NCBI GenBank assembly: GCA_050305405.1
Contig: JBNLFG010000012.1
Coordinates: 62,001 to 126,000, forward strand
Direction of reading: 5' to 3'
Origin: Desulfolinea sp050305405
Lineage (GTDB): Bacteria > Chloroflexota > Anaerolineae > Anaerolineales > Villigracilaceae
Length of the DNA stretch: 64,000 nucleotides
The notes beneath the pieces are model-generated. The model searched no databases. It saw nothing but the letters and a program-made list of their open reading frames with translations, and had not been told where the DNA came from. A program made the position numbers and the translations under genes. Positions 41,453 to 50,257 of this stretch are shown here, piece by piece (position 1 is the first letter of the stretch; every line of letters begins with the position of its first letter).

Positions 41453-43147
41453 CTAGACTTCCACTTCAACAGGGTCATCTGTTGCGTGCATCTCTCGCTT
41501 TATATGGGCTGCGGGGATAAAGCCCTCCGGCTTGACCAACATCATCACAATCAGCAAGACACCGTACATGAGCAAGCGATATTCAGCAAATTCGCGCAAC
41601 ATTTCGGGGAGGCCAACCAGGATTAAAGCACCCACCACAACGCCGGGAATACTGCCCAAACCACCCACAATGATGAGCGCCAGCGCGTTGATTGAAATCA
41701 GCAGATTGAAGCTATGCGGGAAGATGTTACCCAGACGGGCTGCGAAGATCGCTCCTGACATGGCAGAGAATGCCGCGCCCATACCGAATGCCAGCAATTT
41801 TGTCTGGATGAGATTAATCCCCATCGCTTCTGCTACATCTTCATCCTCACGCATGGCCATCCACTGGCGTCCCAAACGGGAACTGCGCAAACGGATGGTC
41901 ACAAAGGCGGCGAGTACCGCACCTAAGACAACCAGATAATACATATGCTGTGGCTGATTCATCGTTATCCCGAAGAAAACCGGTTCGGGGATATGCAAAA
42001 TACCTTGCGCGCCACCGCCAATTGGCGCAAGCCAGTTGGAAAGGGCAAGAATACGAATAATCTCGCCAAAACCTAGCGTCACAATCGCAAGATAGTCACC
42101 ACGCATACGCAAGACAGGGAAACCAAGTATCACACCAAAGAGCACTCCAACACCCATTGCAACCGGTACGGCCATCCAGAAATTGAGATCGCCGCGCCCA
42201 AGCGCGCTGGTCGAAGTGAGGATACCCATTGTGTAAGCACCAAAGGCATAGAAAGCAACGTACCCCAAGTCAAGCAGACCGGCATAACCGACTACGATAT
42301 TCAAACCTAAGCCCATCATCACAAAAAGGCCGATCATGAAGAGTGCCTGACTGAGGAAGAGACCCACCATCCATGGGAGAGCGATCATAAAGATGATACT
42401 AAAGATCGTAATCCCAACGCGTGCCTTCTTCTGCGTAGCGGGAGGCATCGCTTCCCAACGACGATTGGTAGCTTTCTTAACACCATAATAGCCAGCAACA
42501 AAAGTTAGGATGAAGAAAATAATCGCTGCGACAGGGTTCAGAGATTTGTTAGTAAAGAGTGTGCGGTTTAGCGTCGGAGCAAATTGCTGAACAATCTGAG
42601 CAACATTCTCGGAGAAAAGCCCAATGGAAAGAACCCAGATGATGGCATTGATCCAACCACGTCGAATCTTATCCGGTAACATGATGAAAGAAACACCGAC
42701 AACACCCATCACCCCAAAGAGGAGCGCGAGCAAGATATTGCCAACGATCATTCCCTGGCCAAAGGTCAGAAATTGCTGACCATCTGGGGAGAAGTTCACG
42801 AACATATTACGGAGATAGAAAATCCCGTTATCGCTCGTGTTCACAACAAATATCTGAACAACAATATTATAGATAATCAGAGAGACACTTGTCATCACGC
42901 CGACGAGAAAGCCCGCCACATAGGTCGTCGTGGAATCTTCTTCTTTAAGCTCCTGCGCGACAAAGATACCCGCGCCAACTGCGCCAATGAAAAGGAAGAT
43001 ATGCCCCAAAGAGAGGAAGGTACCGATTAGATTACGCGGAGCAAAGGCTTCAACGATGCCAATCGCAACGAGGTAAAGCGCTACAATTCCACCATAAAGA
43101 GAAAATTTTTGAATGGCCTTGAAGTTTTCTTGAATAGTCTTAAACAT
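41453..43147 (-). CDS. livM: Branched-chain amino acid ABC transporter permease LivM, N-terminally extended
   Basis: A 564-residue permease. The conserved LivM core occupies about 265-550 (GLGLNIVVGYAGLLDLGYVAFYAFGAYT; FPVLRMRGDYLAIVTLGFGEIIRI, the EAA-like cytoplasmic loop; MSGAIFAARLGNIFPHSFNLLISINALALIIVGGLGSI). About 230 extra residues with five or six membrane helices precede it, whereas typical LivM is about 300-420 residues. It forms the channel with LivH. The intergenic gaps on both sides are about ten bases. Confidence 0.93.
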   Translation of the reverse strand: MFKTIQENFKAIQKFSLYGGIVALYLVAIGIVEAFAPRNLIGTFLSLGHIFLFIGAVGAGIFVAQELKEEDSTTTYVAGFLVGVMTSVSLIIYNIVVQIFVVNTSDNGIFYLRNMFVNFSPDGQQFLTFGQGMIVGNILLALLFGVMGVVGVSFIMLPDKIRRGWINAIIWVLSIGLFSENVAQIVQQFAPTLNRTLFTNKSLNPVAAIIFFILTFVAGYYGVKKATNRRWEAMPPATQKKARVGITIFSIIFMIALPWMVGLFLSQALFMIGLFVMMGLGLNIVVGYAGLLDLGYVAFYAFGAYTMGILTSTSALGRGDLNFWMAVPVAMGVGVLFGVILGFPVLRMRGDYLAIVTLGFGEIIRILALSNWLAPIGGGAQGILHIPEPVFFGITMNQPQHMYYLVVLGAVLAAFVTIRLRSSRLGRQWMAMREDEDVAEAMGINLIQTKLLAFGMGAAFSAMSGAIFAARLGNIFPHSFNLLISINALALIIVGGLGSIPGVVVGALILVGLPEMLREFAEYRLLMYGVLLIVMMLVKPEGFIPAAHIKREMHATDDPVEVEV

Positions 43148-43159
43148 ATTTGACCTCGC

Positions 43160-44227
43160 TTAGGCTTTTGTCTCAGACAATTTTTCACCAAAAATACCTT
43201 GCGGGCGGAAAATAAGAATGAGAACAAGAATGGTGAAAGCAAAGGCATCACGCAACTGATTGGCAGCAGGGATATTCAAGCCTTCGAGGATCAGGTTTGG
43301 CCCAATCGCTTCGAAAACACCGAGGAATAATCCTCCAACCATCGCGCCAGGGATATTACCGATACCGCCTAAAACTGCCGCGGTAAAGGCTTTGATGCCT
43401 GGGATAAAGCCCATGAAGAAAAAGACACCTTGCGGGCGAAAAATGCCGTTGAAAACACCTGCTGCACCTGCTAAGGCACCACCAATGGCAAAAGTCACCA
43501 TAATGGTTTTGTCTACATCAATTCCCATCAAACGAGCAACTTCTTTGTCTTCTGAAACCGCACGCATGGCCGTGCCAATCTTCGTACGTTCAATGAAAAA
43601 GAATAGTCCAACCATCAAAAGAATGGCAGCCACCAAGACAACAATCTGCGTATATGGGATTGGGAACCCAGCCAAATAGAAGAGTTTTCCATCCAAAGCG
43701 GGGATCACCGGATAGGCCTGAAATTCCGCACCGTACAAACCACGAAAAGTATATTCAATTGTGAAGGAAGCACCGATCGCAGTAATCAATGGAACCAGAC
43801 GAGGCGCACCACGCAAAGGGCGGTACGCAATCCGCTCGACAATCACATTAAGCGCCATCGAAACACCTGCCGCAAGGATGATCAAAAGAAGAAGAGACCA
43901 AACAGGATAAGCGCCCAAGAAACCAGAAGCGGCCAAACTATTTGCAAGGAATACGGCAGTAAAAGCGCCTGCCATATACACATCACCGTGAGCAAAATTA
44001 ATCATCAAGAGAATACCGTAAACGAGGGTATACCCTAATGCGATAAGTGCATAAATGCTGCCCTGCGCCAAACCTGCAAAAATCAGGGTCACCCATTGTT
44101 CACCCGAGTATTTTACAGACCCAACTGAATTATAAATACCAACAACAATCACAGCGACAGCAGCCAGTTGGAAAATTCTCAGGAAGAAATCAACCCAAGA
44201 AAAGCGATCAAAAAATTGTTTTAGCAT
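43160..44227 (-). CDS. livH: Branched-chain amino acid ABC transporter permease LivH
   Basis: A 355-residue permease with about eight membrane helices. It has the LivH core (AGLAQGSIYALIALGYTLVYGILLMINFAHGDVYMAGAF; YRPLRGAPRLVPLITAIG; GTAMRAVSEDKEVARLMGIDVDKTI, the coupling loop; IPGIKAFTAAVLGGIGNIPGAMVGG). An N-terminal extension of about 40 residues adds one helix. GGGAG precedes the ATG. It is separated from livK by a 110-base gap with a hairpin. Confidence 0.95.
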   Translation of the reverse strand: MLKQFFDRFSWVDFFLRIFQLAAVAVIVVGIYNSVGSVKYSGEQWVTLIFAGLAQGSIYALIALGYTLVYGILLMINFAHGDVYMAGAFTAVFLANSLAASGFLGAYPVWSLLLLIILAAGVSMALNVIVERIAYRPLRGAPRLVPLITAIGASFTIEYTFRGLYGAEFQAYPVIPALDGKLFYLAGFPIPYTQIVVLVAAILLMVGLFFFIERTKIGTAMRAVSEDKEVARLMGIDVDKTIMVTFAIGGALAGAAGVFNGIFRPQGVFFFMGFIPGIKAFTAAVLGGIGNIPGAMVGGLFLGVFEAIGPNLILEGLNIPAANQLRDAFAFTILVLILIFRPQGIFGEKLSETKA

Positions 44228-44280
44228 ATGGAACTCCCAGAAATGAGTCCAGAACGAACTTTGATATCAAGATAAGAATA

Positions 44281-44311
44281 GTGAGTCAGAAGGATACTCC
44301 CTCTGACTCAC
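44281..44311 (-). terminator. Intercistronic hairpin between livK and livH
   Basis: GTGAGTCAGA and TCTGACTCAC form a perfect 10-base stem; the minus-strand side ends TATTCTTATC rather than a clean T-run. It is probably a partial terminator or RNA-stability element that leaves more livK than livHMGF mRNA. Confidence 0.6.
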
Positions 44312-44340
44312 TATTTATTTCATGCTATAAACCTAGTAAA

Positions 44341-45603
44341 TTACTCACCGGGGGTGAATACTGCTTCGGGGGGCCAATTGCCATTCAATTCGGCATCGGT
44401 CAATTCGAAGATACCCAGAGCGCCACCAGTAGCGCAGTCACCATGGCTGGTGCCAACTTCACCGAAGTCTTTGTCGGTGCAGTTGAGGGCGCCGGTCAAA
44501 CCGGTGTAGTCAGCAAGGTTAGACATGTAGTCACGCATTGCCTGACGGCCAATGTGGAGAGTACCGTCTTCGTCGACAACAGCAACTGCCTCAACGGCGT
44601 CGAGGATGATGTTGGTGCCATCATAAGCGAAAGCGTGGAAACCACTCGGGGGAACGCCACCGAATTTGTCTGCCCATTTGCCAAGGAAAGCATCGTAAGC
44701 TTCACCCTGAACGAACGGACCGGAAAGGTACATACCAACGGAGTTGGGACCAGCATTCTCGGGGAAGGAGTCAGCCAAGAGGCCGTCAGCGCCCATAAGG
44801 GTGGTGTTTTCCAAACCAGCGATTTCGGAGGACTGAGCAACGATGAAGTCACCTTCAGGCTCGAAGATCGGGAAGTAAAGAACGTCGGGGCTATCAGCCG
44901 CAACAGTGGTCAGAACGGTGCGCATGTCAGTATCCCCAACATTGATCGCGCCGGCGAAAGTAACGGTGCCGCCAAGTTCTTCAAAGCGCTTGGAGTAAAC
45001 AGCCTGAAGTTGGTCAGCGTAGGGGCTACCATCATGGATGGTGGCGGTGGTGCGGGCGCCCAATTCATTGTAGGCAAATTCAGCCGCAACTGCACCCTGG
45101 AAGAGGTCAGTGTGGCAAACGCGGTAGTAACCGGGTTTCCAGGTCTCGCCCTCAATGGTCAGGGCAGGAGCAGTGTTCGATGAGGAAATCATCACCAAGC
45201 CGGCATCGCTGACTGTATCAACAGCAGCAGTCGCAGCGCTTGAACAGTTGGTACCGATAATACCGACAATGCTCGGATCAGCAGCAACTTTGGTGGCAGC
45301 AGTCTGACCACCCTCAGCGCTACAGCCGGAGTCTTCGCCGGTCAGGACGATTGGATGACCAAGCACTTCGCCGCCACGGTCATCAACTGCAATCTCAATA
45401 GCGCCTTTAGAGTCTTCACCGAGGAAGGCAGTCGCACCAGAGATGGTCAACATATAAGCCAAGTGAACAGGCTCGTCAGGAGCAACATCAAGACAACCAA
45501 TAGCATCAGTGCATTCAAAAGCTGATGCACTTGGACCGCAAGCGGACAGCACCATCGAGGCAACCATCAGCAATGCGAAAATAGCAAGTAAACGTTTAGA
45601 CAT
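44341..45603 (-). CDS. livK: Branched-chain amino acid binding lipoprotein
   Basis: A 420-residue type I binding protein: signal peptide with lipobox VLSAC, then VHLAYMLTISGATAFLGEDSKGAIEIAVDDRGGEVLGHPIVLTGEDSGCS, the ligand-contact SSSNTAPALT and YDGTNIILDAVEAVA. Extra cysteine pairs (ECTDAIGCLD; NCTDKDFGEVGTSHGDC) may form disulfides. It delivers substrate to LivHM. The ATG with GAGGAGAAG upstream is used, not the extended frame. A short upstream frame overlaps its start. Confidence 0.94.
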   Translation of the reverse strand: MSKRLLAIFALLMVASMVLSACGPSASAFECTDAIGCLDVAPDEPVHLAYMLTISGATAFLGEDSKGAIEIAVDDRGGEVLGHPIVLTGEDSGCSAEGGQTAATKVAADPSIVGIIGTNCSSAATAAVDTVSDAGLVMISSSNTAPALTIEGETWKPGYYRVCHTDLFQGAVAAEFAYNELGARTTATIHDGSPYADQLQAVYSKRFEELGGTVTFAGAINVGDTDMRTVLTTVAADSPDVLYFPIFEPEGDFIVAQSSEIAGLENTTLMGADGLLADSFPENAGPNSVGMYLSGPFVQGEAYDAFLGKWADKFGGVPPSGFHAFAYDGTNIILDAVEAVAVVDEDGTLHIGRQAMRDYMSNLADYTGLTGALNCTDKDFGEVGTSHGDCATGGALGIFELTDAELNGNWPPEAVFTPGE

Positions 45604-45697
45604 ATTTCTTCTCCTCTTGAGGGTTATAACGTGGGAGCCCAAAACATGGGCAAGATATGCGTGGCTGACAAAGCCGTAGTAAGTATGTCACCACCAC
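45596..45697 (-). CDS. Possible leader peptide overlapping the livK start
   Basis: A strong AAGGAGG is followed at once by three GTG codons and a 33-codon frame beginning MVVTYLLRLCQPR. Its stop (TAA) lies inside the livK start (ATGTCTAA). Five of the first nine residues are Val or Leu, which would suit amino-acid sensing of a branched-chain transporter. The ribosome site is very close to the first GTG; the third GTG has better spacing. It could also be only a coupling frame or chance. Confidence 0.35.
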   Translation of the reverse strand: MVVTYLLRLCQPRISCPCFGLPRYNPQEEKKYV

Positions 45698-45849
45698 CTC
45701 CTTTTCAAAAAAGGATTACTTAGAAAAAGCTCTATTACAAAACAAAGGAATTTAAAAAGATGGGTAATTTAAAAAACAACACCTCAAGTTGCAATCGTAC
45801 AATCTTATAACTTGAGGGTCAAGGGCATGGAAAAGTTTTTACGCTTTTT

Positions 45850-46326
45850 TTATTTCTTCGGAGAAGAATACAGCACCTGCTCACGAATACGTAAATCAGT
45901 ATTTCTGATCTTCATGGCAAGATCAGCCGAGAGGTTATACATCAATCGATACCCCAACTGCGGATACGTCTCACAAAGCATCACCAAACGATCACGCGGA
46001 ATTACCACCAAACGCGTATCCTTCTCCCCTGCACGCGCCGAAGCAGAGCGCAACCCCTCATCCACCAACGCCACTTCACCAAAAGATTGACCACGTCGTA
46101 AAATCGCCACAACAGTCCCCTTCTTCCCGGCAGACGAATTAATCAATATCTTCACTTCCCCACTTGCAATCACATACAACTCTTTACTACTGCTATTCTC
46201 CTCAAAGATCGTCTCGCCCTTAGCAAAAATCAATTCCTGACACAAATTAGCCACCAACTCAAGTTGGGTGGGCGTAAATTGGTAGAAAATATCGCTTTGT
46301 TTAAGAATGCTAATAAGAGAACTCAT
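45850..46326 (-). CDS. Cyclic-nucleotide-binding-domain protein without effector domain
   Basis: A 158-residue protein that is essentially one CNB domain. It shows the beta-roll starting FYQFTPTQLELVANLCQELIFAKGETIFEE, then LYVIASGEVKILI, the phosphate-binding cassette FGEVALVDEGLRSASARA (Glu and Arg of the cAMP/cGMP site both kept) and the C-helix region. No HTH follows, so it is not a Crp regulator and may act on a partner protein. GTGAGGAA precedes the ATG. It lies downstream of an exporter whose ATPase has a fused CNB domain. Confidence 0.88.
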   Translation of the reverse strand: MSSLISILKQSDIFYQFTPTQLELVANLCQELIFAKGETIFEENSSSKELYVIASGEVKILINSSAGKKGTVVAILRRGQSFGEVALVDEGLRSASARAGEKDTRLVVIPRDRLVMLCETYPQLGYRLMYNLSADLAMKIRNTDLRIREQVLYSSPKK

Positions 46327-46453
46327 ACTATTCCTCACTATGGGAGATTTGCAGGTAGTGTAGCATAGTTAAATAACACATGCAACCATATTTTCAACAG
46401 GATTAAAAAAACCGCTTCGCCCTCCCCCTCAACTTGCTTCCGTTAAACAAACA

Positions 46454-46479
46454 GCCTCCCCGCCAAAAAGCGGAGAGGC
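46454..46479 (-). terminator. Terminator of the second exporter operon
   Basis: GCCTCCCCGC and GCGG-GAGGC arms with an A-rich loop; the minus strand continues TGTTTGTTT. Confidence 0.75.
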
Positions 46480-46511
46480 CGTGGATAAACAAAACCAGCT
46501 AACGAAGCAAA

Positions 46512-47675
46512 TTACTCACTCAAAAAAGTGACTTCCACCGTCATGCCCCAGCGCAAGGCAGGATCATCATCATTCAGATGAATATCCACCTGATAGATAA
46601 TATCGCCTGCCTGTGTCTTGAACGATTGCCCGATCTGGGAAACAGTACCACCCAAAACGAGTTCCGGCAGCGCATCGGGGACGATCTCTACCGTCTGGCC
46701 TTCATAGACTTTGACCACTTCCAATTCGGTCAGGTCGCTGGTCTCCACATAGAATTCGGAGAAATCAGCGATCTGAGCGGCCCATAGTTCGGGTCCTACT
46801 AATTGCCCAACTTCGACATTGATATCGGTAACGGTTCCATCGAAAGGCGCTTTCAGTTCGTAAGCATCAAGGGCGTTCTGTGCTGCGTCCATTTGCGCTT
46901 TGGCGTTATCCAATTGGGCTTCGAGCAAAGCTTTTTGATCGGGATCAAGCCCATCATCCGCGCGTGATTCGTAATCGCGTTTGGCTTCGGCTTCCGCTGC
47001 GAGAGCGGCATCCAATGCGGCGCGGGCACTGTCCAGATCGCGCTCAGCTTCTTCCAGTTTGCGCTGGGCTTCGTTTAAATCTTCCTGCGCGGTTTCAACA
47101 GCATCTTCGGCATCTTTGCGTTTGGTGTTGTCGACATCAAGATCGAGATATTTATCAAGGTCTTCGAGCGCCGTATCGAGGTCATCCTGACGGTCATTGA
47201 CTTCCGCCTGAGCATCGTCGATCTTCTCGTTGAGATCATCGACATTAACATCTTCCCACTCACGCTCGGCTTCGGCACGGACAATTTGCGCATCCATGTA
47301 GATTTGCCAGGCATCAGCTGTCGCCAAACCACCCGTGCGAACGAAATCGTCGTAGCTCTGCTGGGCATCGGTCAACGCCAGCTCGGCAGCACGCAAGGAG
47401 GCATCTGCCTGCTCACGATCTGCAAGCCGGATGATGACATCATCTTTGGAAACCGAATCACCCTCTTTGACGAGGATTTCTTCGACCGTACCGCGCGCGG
47501 AAAAGTTGAGCATCACATCCTGTGCGGGGAGCAGATGCCCCTCCGCGACAACGTAATCCAGACTTAATGGTGCAGCCGTCTGTGGTACCGGGGTTTCATC
47601 TGCGCCACAGGCGCTCAATAATAATGAAAAGGCCAAGACCAACAACAAGAGAACTTTTGTTTTTTGAGTATTCAT
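46512..47675 (-). CDS. Exporter membrane-fusion adaptor, HlyD/MacA-like lipoprotein
   Basis: A 387-residue lipoprotein with lipobox LLSAC. The lipoyl half-motifs (DVMLNFSARGTVEEILVKEGDSV; YELKAPFDGTVTDINVEVGQLV) flank a long acidic coiled coil rich in Asp, Glu and Ala (about 100-255). This resembles the adaptor of the first exporter, including the shared DLTELEVVKVYEGQTVEIVPDALPE-type barrel region (DLTELDVVKISEGQTVSVTLDAIPD there). It ends the TetR-led exporter operon. AAGGAAAA precedes the ATG. Confidence 0.88.
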   Translation of the reverse strand: MNTQKTKVLLLLVLAFSLLLSACGADETPVPQTAAPLSLDYVVAEGHLLPAQDVMLNFSARGTVEEILVKEGDSVSKDDVIIRLADREQADASLRAAELALTDAQQSYDDFVRTGGLATADAWQIYMDAQIVRAEAEREWEDVNVDDLNEKIDDAQAEVNDRQDDLDTALEDLDKYLDLDVDNTKRKDAEDAVETAQEDLNEAQRKLEEAERDLDSARAALDAALAAEAEAKRDYESRADDGLDPDQKALLEAQLDNAKAQMDAAQNALDAYELKAPFDGTVTDINVEVGQLVGPELWAAQIADFSEFYVETSDLTELEVVKVYEGQTVEIVPDALPELVLGGTVSQIGQSFKTQAGDIIYQVDIHLNDDDPALRWGMTVEVTFLSE

Positions 47676-47734
47676 TTATTTTTCCTTTTTTCTCAACTGT
47701 AAACTTTCTGTTTCAAGCGTTCTATTTAATAACT

Positions 47735-50167
47735 CTATTCGTAAGCTAATACTTCGCGGATGGTCAGGCGTGCTGCACTACGTGCGGGGAGAACGCTTGC
47801 CAACGAAGAAAGAAGAATGACCAGACCCAACCAGATCAAATATCCCATTGGTGTAAAAACGACTGCAATTGGCGTTTGAAAAATCGCTTTACTAACAATG
47901 TACGATAATCCGTAGGTAAAGGGCACAGCAAGAATAATGCCCAGGCCAAAAGAAATCGTGCCGATCAATAATCCTTCTACAATCACCATGCGGATAATTT
48001 CCCAATCGGTTGCGCCAATAGCGCGCATAATGCCAATTTCGCGCGTGCGTTCGAGCACATTCATACTCATGGTGCCAGCCAAGCCCATTGACCCGACCGT
48101 TGCGGTCAGCAACGCCATAATCAGCAGGAATGTAATCAAAATATCGAGGCTTTCAGAAGCAGCATCCAGCGTGGAAAGCCCTGGAGTTGCCTCCTGAACA
48201 TGGAAGCCATTGTCACGGAAATATGTATCCAGGTCTTCGGCCATCACCTCTTGATAGGCTCGGTCATGTTGCTCGGCAACGACCCTGTAAGAGTAAGAGC
48301 GGTTCGCCAAATTCTGCTCGCGCGAAACATATTCATAAGGTGCATACCCGAGAATACCTTCCATCCCGATAAATTTGAAAATCCCAACGACCTGCCAGCT
48401 TTCTTCTTTACCCGCTACTTTTAGCGGAAGATAATCACCGGGCTTAAGATCAGGGTACAGGTCATAAACCCCTTCGCTGATCGTGAGTTTTTTCTCATCC
48501 CCTTCTTGGATCCAGCGCCCGGCGACCATCAAAGGGTTAACCAAATCGCTCGCAGCGGGGGGCGCCAAAATGCTTACATTATCCGCAGTTGAACCATCAG
48601 GGTACAAAATATCTGCGCCCGAGAAAGCCCAGCCTTCCACGTGCGTAACGCGTGAGTCCTGGAGCGCGAATTGCTCAATTTCACTCAGGCGATAAGGGGT
48701 ATCGAAATCGAGGGTTACATCAGCAAGGAAGTAATTACCAACATCTTTGACGTATTCATGCAGGGTTACGCGCACATTGAAAACCGAAATAAAAGTTGCG
48801 CCCCCCATCGTGAGTGTGAAAAGTGTCAACATCAACCGTCCACGCCGCCTGAATGTGTTTCGCAAGGAAACAAGTAAAGGACGCTGGATTCGGATGCCGC
48901 GATCAGCCAGGATGCGTGTTGCTTCCAGTTGGAAGCGCTCCATGCGGGATTCTCGTTTCGCTCCCCCTTCGGCTGGCTCGCCAGATTCTTCAGAAGTATC
49001 TCCACTAATTGCTTTTTGCACCGTCACCCGTGAACCGTTAATTACTGGCACAAACCCGGCAATCAGAGGCACCAGCAACCCAACCGCAATCTGAATAATG
49101 AGAGAGAGCGGCACAATTCTATAACCAATTAATGAAAAGCCCAGCTTGTTTCCAATGAACTGTGCCAACGCATAGGCACCCTGCCCACCTAGCGGAACAG
49201 CGATTAACAACGCGAGGATGCCAAAAGACAGCAGAAGCACCAGATACATCCTAAAGATAATATTATCTCGCCCACCGATCAATTTCATCACACCAATATG
49301 ACGAAGATGTTGCGTCAGCAAAGCACTGAGCGTATTTGCTATCAGAGAACTGGAGAGGAAAACAATCAAAACACCCAATGCCATCAAAATGCCCAAAACC
49401 GCATTAATGGTCGATTCAAGCGGATGTTGATGCGTTAGCGAGCGGAAAGAGCGCTCAATTTTATAATTATTTTTCTCAATCTTATCCTTCAAAGCAGACA
49501 AAACAATATTGATGTGACTATCGTCATCCTGTCCTTCTTCAACTGTTGCAAAAACACGATTGAAAAGCTTAGGCTGGTCAAAAAGAACAAGTGTGTCGGT
49601 TGAAATATAAGCAAGCGGCGGGGAAAGAAAATCGGAAGCACCAGTAGATGAATCTCGCACGATACCCGCAACATAGAGGGTCTTAATGCTATTGTCGCGG
49701 AGTTGTACTTCGAGGGTCTCTCCTGCGGCAACATCCATTTTTTCAAGGACATCACGCTCAAGAAGAATCTCGTTTTCCTGTGGAAGCATCATCCCACTGA
49801 CAGGAACGAGTAAGTTAACCTTGTTCTCTTCAAAATCATCAAAGGCAACAATATCTACAGAATCCCACTGTGTTTCTCCCACAGGGCGGACGCGGATATT
49901 AAAAACACGACGTCCTTCTGCTTCTTTGATGCCTTCAAAATTACGAATGGTATCAAGAAAATCAGCATCAAAATCGTCCATCCGTATTTCTATATTTCCC
50001 GGATTATTTGCTGCGTAACTGACGCCCATATCATCCAATATGATTCTATATGCGCCAGCAATCACACCAACCGCAAAAACACCGACTGCTATGGACAGCA
50101 CTACTAAAAGCGTGCGCGCTTTATTATCTATTAGGTCTGAAAGTACTTTTCGCCATCGAGGGCGCAT
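47735..50167 (-). CDS. ABC exporter permease, MacB/FtsX type with two FtsX domains
   Basis: An 810-residue permease paralogous to the one in the first exporter. It has a start helix (about 17-40), an extracellular MacB domain, the first FtsX block (about 265-395, with LRHIGVMKLIGG), a cytoplasmic Glu/Arg-rich linker, and a second extracellular domain. The second FtsX block (about 685-805) has RTREIGIMRAIGA and ends AARLTIREVLAYE. It shares an operon with two different ATPases, so its cytoplasmic side may bind a heterodimer. Confidence 0.9.
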   Translation of the reverse strand: MRPRWRKVLSDLIDNKARTLLVVLSIAVGVFAVGVIAGAYRIILDDMGVSYAANNPGNIEIRMDDFDADFLDTIRNFEGIKEAEGRRVFNIRVRPVGETQWDSVDIVAFDDFEENKVNLLVPVSGMMLPQENEILLERDVLEKMDVAAGETLEVQLRDNSIKTLYVAGIVRDSSTGASDFLSPPLAYISTDTLVLFDQPKLFNRVFATVEEGQDDDSHINIVLSALKDKIEKNNYKIERSFRSLTHQHPLESTINAVLGILMALGVLIVFLSSSLIANTLSALLTQHLRHIGVMKLIGGRDNIIFRMYLVLLLSFGILALLIAVPLGGQGAYALAQFIGNKLGFSLIGYRIVPLSLIIQIAVGLLVPLIAGFVPVINGSRVTVQKAISGDTSEESGEPAEGGAKRESRMERFQLEATRILADRGIRIQRPLLVSLRNTFRRRGRLMLTLFTLTMGGATFISVFNVRVTLHEYVKDVGNYFLADVTLDFDTPYRLSEIEQFALQDSRVTHVEGWAFSGADILYPDGSTADNVSILAPPAASDLVNPLMVAGRWIQEGDEKKLTISEGVYDLYPDLKPGDYLPLKVAGKEESWQVVGIFKFIGMEGILGYAPYEYVSREQNLANRSYSYRVVAEQHDRAYQEVMAEDLDTYFRDNGFHVQEATPGLSTLDAASESLDILITFLLIMALLTATVGSMGLAGTMSMNVLERTREIGIMRAIGATDWEIIRMVIVEGLLIGTISFGLGIILAVPFTYGLSYIVSKAIFQTPIAVVFTPMGYLIWLGLVILLSSLASVLPARSAARLTIREVLAYE

Positions 50168-50257
50168 AGTTAGCTCCGTTAATTATCACTAAAACTTATT
50201 TCTTAAGCGGAATACGACTTCACGCTTCAACTTCATCAAAGCTTTGCTCAATGAGCG

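Noticed and set aside
44047..45183. A 378-codon plus-strand frame opposite livK and livH
   Set aside because: Antisense shadow of two well-defined transporter genes.
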